Shown here: piece after piece, positions 32,038 to 40,852 of the stretch
Position numbering within the stretch: position 1 is the stretch's first letter
How the letters are laid out: every line of letters begins with the position of its first letter
Source: Streptomyces griseus
GTDB taxonomy: Bacteria > Actinomycetota > Actinomycetes > Streptomycetales > Streptomycetaceae
Length of the DNA: 64,000 bases
Direction: 5' to 3'
NCBI RefSeq assembly: GCF_001715295.1
Contig: NZ_MDKB01000003.1
Span: forward strand, 761,954-825,953
Position numbers and translations under genes: made by a program
Notes under the pieces: model-generated
Seen by the model: only the letters and a program-made list of their open reading frames with translations
Told to the model about the DNA's origin: nothing
Database searches by the model: none

Positions 32038-33240
32038 TCACCGCGCGCGCAGGACACGCCGGGCCCGGTTACGCGCCCGGCGCGCCAGCCGCCGGGCGAG
32101 AGCGGCCGGGGACCGGCCTGCCGGCACCTCGATCCTTCTGCCGCCGATCCACTCGGTCACCGTCACCTCGTACGCCGGGTCGGGCAGGGCGCCGTCCTCC
32201 CGGAAGTGCGGATAGGCCAGGTAGAGACGGGCCCCCCTGCGGACCACCTCGGGTTCCTCGCCGCTCTCCATGAAGCGCAGGACGTCCAGGAGCAGGTCGA
32301 TGCGCCCTTCGGCCACACAGAGCAGCCTCAGCCGTTCCTGCACCTTGAGGCGACGGGCCACTCCCGGGGTCCAGTAGGCCTCCATCAGCGGTACCGCCCG
32401 TTCCGTCTTCTCCCGCCGTACGGCCTCGGACTGCCTCAGCAGCACCGGCCCGAACTGCGGGAGCAGGGTGACGACGAACGGCCGGATCATCAGCGTGTCC
32501 CGGCGCGGGCCCGGCGGGACGTACCGCGCGATGAGGCCCATCAGCGCGCGGGCCGAGTCGAAGCGCAGCAGATGCCCTCCACTGCGCGTGACGTGTTTGC
32601 CGTCCTCCCGGCCCACCAGGTAGTAGCAGGTGTGGTCGGCGACGACGGAGACCCCGTCGCCCCGGAGGTACGCCTCCATGGTGAACAGGGCGTCCTCGCC
32701 TGTTTTCAGCCCTTCGTCGAACGTCATCCCCAGCCGGACGAGCAGTGACCGCCGGAACAGCTTCTGGGCGCTCAGGGTGTATTTGATGTGGGAGGAGTAG
32801 AGGTCCGCCCGCTCGACGGTCTCCTTCCACATCGACTTCGGCGCTCCCCGGTTGACGCCGACGGTACGGCCGAGCACGACGTCCGTGCCCGCCCGGTCAG
32901 CCATCGCGACCATGCGCTCCAGGGCCTGCTCGCCGAAGTAGTCGTCCGCGTCCAGGAAGAAGACGTAGCGGCCTCGGGCGAGGCCGAGCCCGACGTTGCG
33001 CGGGTTGCTGGGCCCGCCGGAGTTCTCCTGGTGGACCACACGCATCGGGACGGCGGTCCGGGCGGCGAACTCGTCCAGGTATTCCCCCGTGCCGTCCGTG
33101 GAGCCGTCGTCGACGGCGATGATCTCCATCCGGTCGGCCGGAAGCGTCTGGGCCTCGACGGAATCCAGGCAGCGGGTCAGGTAGGGCATCGCTTCGTAGG
33201 CGCCGATCACGACACTCACGTCCGGCGTGTTACTGGTCAT
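32038..33240 (-). CDS. TarS/TarP-like family 2 glycosyltransferase (A)
   Basis: A 400-residue GT2 enzyme with a GT-A nucleotide-sugar fold: VSVVIGAYEAMPYL at the start, AVDDGSTDGTGEYL (first Asp pair), NSGGPSNPRNVGLGLARG, FFLDADDYFGE with the metal-binding DxD-type motif, and GEDALFTMEAYLRG. The combination NSGGP-x-x-PRNV, SMWKET and YTLSAQKLFRR is close to the wall-teichoic-acid glycosyltransferases TarS and TarP of Staphylococcus as I recall them. The ATG at 33240 has AGGAG five bases upstream. It is the near twin of the gene at 42056. No membrane helix is seen, so it acts at the cytoplasmic face. Confidence 0.88.
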   Translation of the reverse strand: MTSNTPDVSVVIGAYEAMPYLTRCLDSVEAQTLPADRMEIIAVDDGSTDGTGEYLDEFAARTAVPMRVVHQENSGGPSNPRNVGLGLARGRYVFFLDADDYFGEQALERMVAMADRAGTDVVLGRTVGVNRGAPKSMWKETVERADLYSSHIKYTLSAQKLFRRSLLVRLGMTFDEGLKTGEDALFTMEAYLRGDGVSVVADHTCYYLVGREDGKHVTRSGGHLLRFDSARALMGLIARYVPPGPRRDTLMIRPFVVTLLPQFGPVLLRQSEAVRREKTERAVPLMEAYWTPGVARRLKVQERLRLLCVAEGRIDLLLDVLRFMESGEEPEVVRRGARLYLAYPHFREDGALPDPAYEVTVTEWIGGRRIEVPAGRSPAALARRLARRARNRARRVLRAR

Positions 33241-33439
33241 CGCTCCTGGTCCGCATCGCTCGGGAGAACAGCACGGGCGCACGGGCGCGCCGTTCGTTCC
33301 CTTCCCCGAGGGAGGACGGGCAGTTCGTGCAACAGGTTGCTTCATGCGGAAGATCGCGTACATCCGGATGACAGGCCGACTTCATCCGGACGTCGTCCGG
33401 CCCGCGGGCGCCTCGCGGCCTGCGGCCCGGGAAAACGGG

Positions 33440-33468
33440 CCGGCCCCCGCCCGTCGGGCGGGGGCCGG
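33440..33468 (-). terminator. Terminator downstream of the acyltransferase gene
   Basis: Perfect 13-bp stem with a 3-nt loop, 31 bases past the acyltransferase stop and before the glycosyltransferase start at 33240. Confidence 0.75.
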
Positions 33469-33498
33469 AGGACTACCCACCGGGGCGGGCCTGCGGGG

Positions 33499-34803
33499 TC
33501 AGCGGGCGTGCGGTCCGCTCGCGCCTTCCAGGCTCCCGGCGGAGGCGGGCACATCGGCGTCCCCTACGGCGGTCATCGCCGCCGGCCGGGGAGCGAGCCC
33601 TCCGGCGGTCCCAGCGGCGGCGCCCGGGCCGGTCGCCGGCTCGGAGGCGGTCGGTTCCCCCGCGGCGGTTCCCGGCCGCGTCTTCCGCGCGGAGCCGATG
33701 TCCTTGAGCCGCATGGCCGGCCGTTCCACCAGGTGCCAGGAGAGCACCGCAGCGGTCACCGCACCCGCCAGCGACAGGGCGAGGTAGGGCCAGAAACCCC
33801 ACCGTGCCAGCCCCAGCGCGACCAGGGACTGCTGCACGGCGAAGCCGTAGATGTAGATGCCGTACGAGTAGTCGTGGCGGGCGCCGATGCGCCGGAACGG
33901 CGCGGGCAGCCGAATGGCGAGCCACAGCAGCAGGTAGGCGAAGGCGGGCAGGCCGACGACGAAGAAGTAACCGAAACGGAGGCTGCCGAGCAGGACCAGG
34001 CCCGAGGCCACACCCAGGACGTCGCTGACCGGGACGCGCTCGCGGTACAGCTCGATCAGCGTCCCGAGGCCGAAGGCGAAGCTGAGGTAGAGAACGACGT
34101 CCGGGTCGAACCGGCCCGTCACCGTGAAGAACTCGATGGATCCGTGGTACGAGGAGTCGCTGAAGCCCGCCCAGAACGGGGTGGTGAGGGCGTTGCGGAG
34201 AATCAGCCAGCCCAGCACACCGACGAGCAGGAGCACGACCCGGCGCGCCCGAGCGAGAGCCCCCGTCAGGGCGAGCACGGCCACCCCGACGTAACAGAGC
34301 ACCTCGTAGCGCAGTGACCACAGGGCGGCGTCGATGCTGGGACTGTGCGCGAGCCCCGAGTTGCCCGCGGTGGCCACGACGCCGGAGACGTCGTTCTGCC
34401 GGGGGGCGACCGCCCAGTTGGACGCCATGTAATCGAGCGGACCGCGCTCGTGTCCCCAGAAGCCGTCCAGCCCGCCCTGCTGCCGCCAGTAGAGGAAGGG
34501 GGCGACGACGAAGGCGGTCACCGCGAGGCAGACCCACAGGCCGGGAAGCAGCCGCAGTGCGCGGTGCCAGAGGAAGCGCCCCAGGGACAGCCTCTTCCCG
34601 CTGCGTGTGACGAGGATCCCGGAGAGGACGAAGAAGCCGTAGACGGACATCTTCCCGAGGTCGGTCTGCCCGTGGCTGAAGTCGTGGCCGAACTCGGTGT
34701 CGCCGAAGCCCAGCACGCTCGCGTGGGAGACGACGACGGCGGAGGCCAACGTGAGCCTTATGAGACCGAGGCTGTTGTCGCGACCCGAGAAACACTCGGC
34801 CAC
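33499..34803 (-). CDS. Membrane O-acyltransferase (acyltransferase 3 / OafA family)
   Basis: The 434-residue integral membrane protein has about ten hydrophobic helices. Family signs are the N-terminal LIRLTLASAVVVSHA (with the conserved His), SVYGFFVLSGILVTRS, RFLWHRALRLLPGLWVCL, SLRYEVLCYVG and the C-terminal YSYGIYIYGFAVQQS and SWHLVERPAMRLK. Such proteins O-acetylate or otherwise acylate cell-surface polysaccharides. The last ~60 residues are a Pro/Ala/Thr-rich tail. Start GTG 34803. Inside the wall-polymer locus, the natural role is acetylation of the polymer or of its sugars. Confidence 0.9.
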   Translation of the reverse strand: MAECFSGRDNSLGLIRLTLASAVVVSHASVLGFGDTEFGHDFSHGQTDLGKMSVYGFFVLSGILVTRSGKRLSLGRFLWHRALRLLPGLWVCLAVTAFVVAPFLYWRQQGGLDGFWGHERGPLDYMASNWAVAPRQNDVSGVVATAGNSGLAHSPSIDAALWSLRYEVLCYVGVAVLALTGALARARRVVLLLVGVLGWLILRNALTTPFWAGFSDSSYHGSIEFFTVTGRFDPDVVLYLSFAFGLGTLIELYRERVPVSDVLGVASGLVLLGSLRFGYFFVVGLPAFAYLLLWLAIRLPAPFRRIGARHDYSYGIYIYGFAVQQSLVALGLARWGFWPYLALSLAGAVTAAVLSWHLVERPAMRLKDIGSARKTRPGTAAGEPTASEPATGPGAAAGTAGGLAPRPAAMTAVGDADVPASAGSLEGASGPHAR

Positions 34804-35178
34804 CGAACCGCGTGACCAGCGTGTACTGCGGATACGGCTGACGATGCGCGAAGAGATGTGCGCCCTCCCGGAAGAGCTGAACGGGGGCGGTGCGCCCTGG
34901 ATCCGCTCACAGGTGTGTCATGAGAACGCCCGACGCTAACGCACATATGCCGTGTCCGGTCACATCTGTGTGTGAGGATCCGGACACACTTGAGGGGATC
35001 CGGGTACCTCTCGGGTGACGCCGTGACCACCGGCACATGACACCGCGCCCACAGGTGTCCGAACTGTTCGATCCTGACAACCGCTAGAGTGCATGCGGGC
35101 GGTGGCCCATGCCTAAAGATCGGCTGCCGGTCCCAACCCCACCTTGTCGTCCAGGGTTCTCAGAGATGGGGCACAGTC
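34804..35178. promoter_or_regulatory. Divergent intergenic region with inverted repeat
   Basis: This 375-bp region separates the acyltransferase (minus) from a glycosyltransferase (plus). It is less GC-rich than its flanks. It holds GTGTCCGG (34952-34959) and CCGGACAC (34980-34987), an 8-bp inverted repeat 20 nt apart, and a -10-like TAGAGT at 35085-35090. A regulator site is possible. Confidence 0.4.
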
Positions 35179-37206
35179 GTGTCAGTCAAAGTGAGTGTCG
35201 TCATTCCGGTGTACAACCCGGGCAAGTACATCGATCCCTGCATCGATTCGCTGCTGCGCCAGAGCCTCCCCGCGGACGATTTCGAGGTCCTTTTCGTCAA
35301 CGACGGCTCGACGGACGACACCCGCGAACGGCTCGAGGCGCTGGCGGTCGAGCACCCCCACTTCCGTGTGATCACCATCCCCAATTCGGGGTGGCCCGGA
35401 AAGCCCCGCAATATCGGGGTGGCGGAGGCCAAGGGCGAATACGTGCAATTCGTGGACCAGGACGACTACCTCGCCACGGAGGCGCTGCAGCGCCTGTACG
35501 CGATCGGGCACCGTAACGGTTCGGACATCGTCATCGGCAAGGTGGCCAGCAACTTCCGGGGTGTCCCGCACGGCGTCTTCAAGAAGACGCGCGAGAAGTG
35601 CACCCTGCAGGACGCCCCCCTGTACGACAGCCTGACCCCGCACAAGATGTTCCGCACGGAGTTCCTCCGCGAGAACGGCATCGCCTACCCCGAGGGGAAG
35701 CGCCGCCTGGAGGACCAGCTCTACATGATGCAGGCGTACTTCCCCGCGAAGGTCGTCTCCATCCTGGGCAACTACACCTGCTACTACTACTCGAAGCGGG
35801 ACGACGGGCAGAACGCCGGATCCGCGAAGATCGTCCCGTCCGGCTACTACGGGAACCTCCGCGAGGTCCTCGACGTCGTCGTGGAGAACACCGAGCCCGG
35901 GGAGTTCCGGGACCTCCTGCTCCGCCGCTTCTACCGTGTGGAGATGCTGGGCCGCCTCAGCGAGCCGGCCGTCGTCAAGTACACGCCGGAGTACCTCGAC
36001 GAGATGTGCGACGCCGTCAGGCCCCTGGCCGAGGACTTCATGGACGACGGCGTCCACGACGGACTGGGTCCCGTCCAGCGGCTGCGCTCCACGCTGCTGC
36101 GCAAGGACGACCGTCAGGGTCTCCTTCGGATCGCCCGGTTCGCCGCCTCCGTGAAGGCGACGGCCCGCCTGCAGGACTTCACCTGGCAGCCGGACGGGCG
36201 GATCGCCGTCACCGTGACCGGCCGTCTCGTCCACGGTGAGGACCGGGCGCCGCTCAAGCTGCTCCGGCGCGACGACCGCTACTTCCTGCACCCCGACTTC
36301 ACCGAAGGGCTGCTGCCGGCCGGAGAACTCCTGGACGTCACGGACGACATCGGCGGCTACGCCGGGGAGATCTCCCTGCGGAACCGCGAGACGGCCGTCG
36401 AGTGGCCCTGTCCGGCGACGTTCACGACCGAGATCGAGGATCTCGGCGACGACACCTGCGAAGTGGTCCTGCACGGCTCCGGGCACGTGACCTCCGAGGC
36501 CGTCAAGGGCCGCGGACGCGTCTCGCGCGGCTTCTGGGACGTCTGGGTCCCGCTGCGCGGCCTGGGTCTGGTGCGCAAGGCCCGCCTCGGCGCGGACCGC
36601 GCCCAGCACGTGGACGCCGCCTGCCTTCCCGCGTCCCTGGGCTCCCCCGCGCGCGCCGTCATCCCGTACTTCACCGACCCGCACGGCAACCTCACGCTCG
36701 ACGTCGCCCGCCGCGGCAAGCGGCTGGCGACGTACCTCGAGGGCCGTCCCGTCCTGCTCGTCCCGGGCGGTCGGCCCGAGCTCCGGCTGGACCTCTTCAC
36801 CATCACGGCGACGGCCCAGTCCCCGGTTCAGCTCGTCCTGTCCTCGGGGGACACCACCCACACGCTCCCGGCCGTCCTGGTGCCCACGGAGGGACGCGCC
36901 CACCTCCCCCTGCCCACCCGGGCGGCGGGCGTCCCGGCAGGCACCTGGCAGCTGTCCGTACGCCTGGACGGCGCGAAGAACGCGCCGCTGCCCCTCTTCG
37001 AGGTCTCCGTCGACTCCCGCGGCCGCGTGAAGCTGCCCGCGGATCTGCCCGAGGCGGACGCGGAGCTCGTGGCCAGGGCGGTGTCCCGGCGCCGGAAGGT
37101 CACCGTGCGCCGCGCGCTGCGCACGGTCGGCGGTCCGCTCGCCCGCCGCCTCCCCGGCAGGGCCCGCAGGAGCGCCCGTCGTCTGGCCGCACGGATCATC
37201 GGCTGA
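35179..37206 (+). CDS. Large TarS-like family 2 glycosyltransferase with C-terminal beta domains (B)
   Basis: The 675-residue protein has an N-terminal GT2 domain (VSVVIPVYNPGKYIDPCI, FVNDGSTDDTRERL, NSGWPGKPRNIGVAEAKG, QFVDQDDYLA, RRLEDQLYMMQAYF) of about 320 residues, then two or more beta-rich domains (residues ~330-640) ending in a basic Arg-rich tail. This layout recalls TarS, where C-terminal domains trimerise and bind the polymer. Start GTG 35179; GGGG lies about seven bases upstream. rmlC follows after 49 bases, suggesting co-transcription and a possible rhamnosyl donor, though this is not proven by sequence. Confidence 0.87.
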   Translation: MSVKVSVVIPVYNPGKYIDPCIDSLLRQSLPADDFEVLFVNDGSTDDTRERLEALAVEHPHFRVITIPNSGWPGKPRNIGVAEAKGEYVQFVDQDDYLATEALQRLYAIGHRNGSDIVIGKVASNFRGVPHGVFKKTREKCTLQDAPLYDSLTPHKMFRTEFLRENGIAYPEGKRRLEDQLYMMQAYFPAKVVSILGNYTCYYYSKRDDGQNAGSAKIVPSGYYGNLREVLDVVVENTEPGEFRDLLLRRFYRVEMLGRLSEPAVVKYTPEYLDEMCDAVRPLAEDFMDDGVHDGLGPVQRLRSTLLRKDDRQGLLRIARFAASVKATARLQDFTWQPDGRIAVTVTGRLVHGEDRAPLKLLRRDDRYFLHPDFTEGLLPAGELLDVTDDIGGYAGEISLRNRETAVEWPCPATFTTEIEDLGDDTCEVVLHGSGHVTSEAVKGRGRVSRGFWDVWVPLRGLGLVRKARLGADRAQHVDAACLPASLGSPARAVIPYFTDPHGNLTLDVARRGKRLATYLEGRPVLLVPGGRPELRLDLFTITATAQSPVQLVLSSGDTTHTLPAVLVPTEGRAHLPLPTRAAGVPAGTWQLSVRLDGAKNAPLPLFEVSVDSRGRVKLPADLPEADAELVARAVSRRRKVTVRRALRTVGGPLARRLPGRARRSARRLAARIIG

Positions 37207-37255
37207 CCGCACACCGAGCAACAGAACCGGCAACAAGCACAAGGACGTGATCAAC

Positions 37256-37855
37256 ATGCGGCAGCTCTCCATCGCGGGTGCCCTGGTCCATGAACCCAAG
37301 GTCTTCCCGGACAGCCGCGGCAGCTTCCACGAGTGGTTCCAGGGGGCCGCCTTCGCCGAGGGGGCCGGCCACCGGCTGAGCCTCGAACAGGCCAACTGCT
37401 CCGTCTCCAGCCGGGGCACCCTGCGGGGGATCCACTTCGCCGACGTGCCGCCGAGCCAGGCGAAGTACGTCAAGTGCGTACGGGGCGCGGTACTCGACGT
37501 CATCGTGGACATCCGGGTCGGCTCCCCGACCTACAAGCAGTGGGAGGCCGTGCGGCTCGACGACGTCGACCACCGGTCCGTCTACCTCGCGGAGGGCCTC
37601 GGCCACGCCTTCATGGCCCTGACGGACGACGCGACGGTCGTCTACCTGTGCTCGGAGGGCTACTCCCCCGGCCGTGAGCACGGCATCAACCCCCTCGACC
37701 CGGCGCTGGGCATCGAATGGCCCGCCGACGTCACCCCGCTGCTCTCCGACAAGGACGCCGCGGCCCCCACCCTGGCCGAGGCGGAGAAGCAGGGCCTCCT
37801 GCCCTCCTACGAGGACTGCCGGGCGTACTACGCGGAGCTGCGCGCCCGCGGCTGA
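37256..37855 (+). CDS. rmlC: dTDP-4-dehydrorhamnose 3,5-epimerase
   Basis: RmlC epimerises dTDP-4-keto-6-deoxyglucose at C3 and C5 in dTDP-L-rhamnose synthesis. The 199-residue cupin has VFPDSRGSFHEWFQ, the catalytic His region LRGIHFADVPPSQAKYVKC, and YLAEGLGHAFMALTDDATVV. ATG 37256 has AAGGA ten bases upstream and is preferred to GTG 37247, whose spacing would be too short. It is separate from rmlABD, which lie downstream on the other strand. A strong hairpin follows at 37881-37914. Confidence 0.95.
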   Translation: MRQLSIAGALVHEPKVFPDSRGSFHEWFQGAAFAEGAGHRLSLEQANCSVSSRGTLRGIHFADVPPSQAKYVKCVRGAVLDVIVDIRVGSPTYKQWEAVRLDDVDHRSVYLAEGLGHAFMALTDDATVVYLCSEGYSPGREHGINPLDPALGIEWPADVTPLLSDKDAAAPTLAEAEKQGLLPSYEDCRAYYAELRARG

Positions 37856-37880
37856 TCCGCACAGGCGGTGCGAGAACGAA

Positions 37881-37914
37881 AAGTCCCCGGTCCGGAGAAA
37901 CGGACCGGGGACTT
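37881..37914. terminator. Bidirectional terminator between rmlC and the methyltransferase gene
   Basis: Perfect 14-bp stem AAGTCCCCGGTCCG/CGGACCGGGGACTT with a 6-nt loop, between convergent genes. Confidence 0.8.
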
Positions 37915-38003
37915 CCCGTGTGCGGCACCCCCGCGGCCGTGGCCGCCGGGGTGCCTAGGCGCTCCCCCGGCCACCACGAGCGGGGCGGCGTTCCCCGTCC
38001 GGC

Positions 38004-38798
38004 TCAGACCGTCACGGCCTCGATGCTCCTGCGGAGCGGAGCGAAGGCCGACCGGGACCGGCGCAGATTGCGCGCCCGGGCGAGCGCCGGCCAGAAACCG
38101 GCACCGAGGAGTGCCTCGGGCCTGACGGCGTTCTTGCGCACCAGCACCTCGTCGGGCACGTTCTGCGGGTCGGGCACGACGTACTCCTCGACGATCGTGT
38201 CGTACGCGTCCTTCAGGACGGTGTTGTCGGGGTCCGCGCCGAAGACGGCCACCACCCCGGTGGGTTCCGTGTCCACCTCGACGACCAGCAGGTCGGGGCG
38301 GTAGCGGCGCAGCACCTGGGCCACCTTGTAGACGTCCCCGGTCCAGAACTTGGTGTGCCGGTCCCGGGCCGCCTCGTCGACGTCGCGCGGGAGCATGTCG
38401 TCCAGGACGATCACGCTCGTCCAGCGGGAGTGCCGCTCGACGTTCATGAAGTCGCGCAGGGCGTACTCGAAGAGGTGCATCCCGTCGATGAAGGAGAGCT
38501 CCAGCTTCGGGTCCGCGCCGAGCAGGTTGAGCGGGTCGCGCCGGGCGAGGGCCCGGAAGGGGTTGCGGCCGTTGCGCAGGTGAAGCAGCGGGTCCTTGCG
38601 CGCGAAGAAGTCGTCGCTCGTGGCCCTGACCAGGTGGACGTCGCAGCTGATGTCCGTCACCACGCGGAAGGCCGGGTCGACGGCGACCGAGGGTACCCGG
38701 GAAAGGGCCAGGCTCCTGCCGTCGTTGACGCCGATCTCCAGATAGTTCCGGGGCCGGTAGACGCGGTGCAGGGAGCGGAGGAACTCATGGCGGTTCAC
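38004..38798 (-). CDS. Class I SAM-dependent methyltransferase
   Basis: The 264-residue protein has a methyltransferase motif I as NYLEIGVNDGRSLAL near residues 18-32, the motif LSFIDGMHLFEYALRDF typical of Methyltransf_24/cephalosporin-hydroxylase-like enzymes, and SVIVLDDMLPRD. Targets in surface-polymer clusters include sugar hydroxyls. I start at GTG 38798 (MNRHEFLRSLHRVYRPRN) with GAAGGG upstream; a TTG at 38825 would extend it by nine residues without a ribosome-binding site. It lies downstream of rmlD, separated by a hairpin, and converges on rmlC. Confidence 0.8.
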   Translation of the reverse strand: MNRHEFLRSLHRVYRPRNYLEIGVNDGRSLALSRVPSVAVDPAFRVVTDISCDVHLVRATSDDFFARKDPLLHLRNGRNPFRALARRDPLNLLGADPKLELSFIDGMHLFEYALRDFMNVERHSRWTSVIVLDDMLPRDVDEAARDRHTKFWTGDVYKVAQVLRRYRPDLLVVEVDTEPTGVVAVFGADPDNTVLKDAYDTIVEEYVVPDPQNVPDEVLVRKNAVRPEALLGAGFWPALARARNLRRSRSAFAPLRRSIEAVTV

Positions 38799-38922
38799 GT
38801 GGAGCAGCCCTTCGACAGGGACCAACTGGCCAGGTTTTCCGAAGAAACTATCCCATGAGCGTGTCGTCCGGCAGCCTTTCCGTACGACCTACGCGCAGGG
38901 GTTCGGAAGCCCTGGTGCCGGT

Positions 38923-38967
38923 ACGGCCACGGCCGGGCTCCCCCTGGGGGAGCCCGGCCGTGGCCGT
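38923..38967 (-). terminator. Terminator downstream of rmlD
   Basis: Perfect 21-bp stem with a 3-nt loop, starting 17 bases past the rmlD stop. Confidence 0.8.
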
Positions 38968-38984
38968 TGCGTCGGGCGGTGCGT

Positions 38985-39869
38985 TCAGGGCCTTTCGGCC
39001 GCCACCAGCGCGGGGAAGGCCTCGCCCAGCGCGGACCGCCAGTCGCGGATCGGCTCGATCCCGGCCGCCGTCCAGCGGTCGTGCCCCAGCACACTGAACG
39101 CGGGGCGGGGAGCCGGCCGTACGAAGGCCTCGCTGGTCGTCGGGCGCACCCGCTCCGGGTCCGCGCCCAGCAGACCGAAGATCTCCCGGGTGAGGCCGAA
39201 CCAGGTCGTCTCGCCACCGCTGGTGCCGTGGTAGACACCGGCGGGAGCGGTACCCGCGAGCGCCGCCTGCCCGAGCCGGACCAGACGGTCGGCCAGGTCG
39301 ACGGTCCAGGTGGGCTGACCGCGCTGGTCGTCCACCACGTCGAGGGTGTCCTTGACGCCCTCCAGCTTGATCATCGTCCGGACGAAGTTGCCGCCGCCGG
39401 CCCCGTACAGCCAGGCCGTCCGCACGACGTACCCGGTGTCCGGGAGGGTGTCCAGTACCGCGCGCTCCCCGGCCAGCTTGGTGCGTCCGTAGGCGCTGCG
39501 CGGCCCGGTGGCGGCGTCCTCCTGGTACGGCTTCTCCGCGTCGCCGGCGAAGACGTAGTCGGTGGACACCTGCAGGAGGACGGCGCCGTGCTCGCGGCAC
39601 GCCTCGGCGAGGACCTCGGCGCCCCTGCCGTTGACCCGCAGGGCGGCCTCCTCCTGCGTCTCGGCGTCGTCGACGGCCGTCCAGGCGGCGCAGTTGACGA
39701 CCACCGCGGGGCGGTGCTCCGCGAAGGCGGCGCGGACCGAGGAGGGGTCGGTGACGTCCACGGTGCCGCGGCCCGCGGCGAGGGCGGTGACGTCCTCGCC
39801 GGCGAGCCGCGCCATGACGTCCTGCCCGAGCATGCCCTGGGCCCCGGTCACCAGCCAGACGGCGCTCAC
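38985..39869 (-). CDS. rmlD: dTDP-4-dehydrorhamnose reductase
   Basis: RmlD is the NAD(P)H-dependent last step to dTDP-L-rhamnose. The 294-residue SDR has the GxxGxxG nucleotide site in VTGAQGMLGQDVM, VVVNCAAWTAVDDAE, VSTDYVFAGDAEKPYQEDA and the catalytic YGRTKLAGE (YxxxK). Start GTG 39869 overlaps the rmlB stop by four bases (GTGA), a sign of translational coupling. Confidence 0.95.
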   Translation of the reverse strand: MSAVWLVTGAQGMLGQDVMARLAGEDVTALAAGRGTVDVTDPSSVRAAFAEHRPAVVVNCAAWTAVDDAETQEEAALRVNGRGAEVLAEACREHGAVLLQVSTDYVFAGDAEKPYQEDAATGPRSAYGRTKLAGERAVLDTLPDTGYVVRTAWLYGAGGGNFVRTMIKLEGVKDTLDVVDDQRGQPTWTVDLADRLVRLGQAALAGTAPAGVYHGTSGGETTWFGLTREIFGLLGADPERVRPTTSEAFVRPAPRPAFSVLGHDRWTAAGIEPIRDWRSALGEAFPALVAAERP

Positions 39870-40852
39870 AGAGCGGCCCTGTCCTTCAGCGGCTCCCACC
39901 AGGCCCGGTTGTCGCGGTACCACTGCACGGTCTCGGCGAGGCCGGTGGCGAAGTCCATGCGGGGCTCGTAGCCGAGCTCCTCACGGATCTTGGTGCAGTC
40001 GACCGAGTAGCGGCGGTCGTGGCCCTTGCGGTCCTCGACGTAGGTGACGCTGGTCTCCCAGTCGGCGCCGCAGGCTTCCAGGAGCAGCCCGGTGAGCTCC
40101 TTGTTGGAGAGCTCGGTGCCACCGCCGATGTTGTAGACCTCGCCGGCCCGGCCCTTGGTGCGGACGAGCTCGATGCCCTGGACGTGGTCGTCGATGTGCA
40201 GCCAGTCGCGCACGTTGGCGCCGTCGCCGTACAGCGGCACGGTCTTGCCGTCCAGCAGGTTGGTGACGAAGAGCGGGATGACCTTCTCCGGGAAGTGGTG
40301 GTGCCCGTAGTTGTTGGAGCAGCGGGTCACCCGCACGTCGAGGCCGTGGGTGCGGTGGTAGGAGAGGGCGATCAGGTCACTGGAGGCCTTGGCCGAGGAG
40401 TACGGCGAGTTGGGCTCCAGCGGGTGCGTCTCGGGCCAGGAGCCCTCGTCGATCGACCCGTAGACCTCGTCGGTGGAGATGTGCACGAAGGTCTTCACAC
40501 CGGCCAGGTGCGCGGCGTGGATCAGGGTGTGCGTGCCGACGACGTTCGTACGGACGAACTCGGCACCGCCGTCGATGGAGCGGTCCACGTGGGACTCCGC
40601 GGCGAAGTGCACGACCTGGTCGTGCTCGGCCATCAGCTTGCCGACCAGCTCGGCGTCGCAGATGTCACCCTGCACGAAGGCGAAGCCCGGGTGGTCACGG
40701 ACTTCGTCGAGGTTGGCCGGGTTGCCCGCGTACGTGAGCTTGTCGAGGACCGTGACGGCGACATCGCCCGGTCCCTGGGGGCCCAGTACGGTACGGACGT
40801 AGTGGGAGCCGATGAATCCGGCCCCGCCGGTCACCAGGATGTTGGTCGTCAT
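39866..40852 (-). CDS. rmlB: dTDP-glucose 4,6-dehydratase
   Basis: RmlB makes dTDP-4-keto-6-deoxyglucose. The 328-residue extended SDR starts MTTNILVTGGAGFIGSHYVR, contains VVHFAAESHVDRSIDG, the catalytic YSSAKASSDLIALSYHRTHG (YxxxK), and VTRCSNNYGHHHFPEK. The ATG at 40852 overlaps the rmlA stop by four bases (ATGA). Together with rmlA and rmlD it forms a tight operon. Confidence 0.97.
   Translation of the reverse strand: MTTNILVTGGAGFIGSHYVRTVLGPQGPGDVAVTVLDKLTYAGNPANLDEVRDHPGFAFVQGDICDAELVGKLMAEHDQVVHFAAESHVDRSIDGGAEFVRTNVVGTHTLIHAAHLAGVKTFVHISTDEVYGSIDEGSWPETHPLEPNSPYSSAKASSDLIALSYHRTHGLDVRVTRCSNNYGHHHFPEKVIPLFVTNLLDGKTVPLYGDGANVRDWLHIDDHVQGIELVRTKGRAGEVYNIGGGTELSNKELTGLLLEACGADWETSVTYVEDRKGHDRRYSVDCTKIREELGYEPRMDFATGLAETVQWYRDNRAWWEPLKDRAAL

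Noticed and set aside
35182..37512. Minus-strand 776-codon open frame antisense to a glycosyltransferase and rmlC
   Set aside because: The plus-strand proteins have clear GT2 and RmlC motifs; the antisense translation is Val/Asp/Gly/Arg noise.
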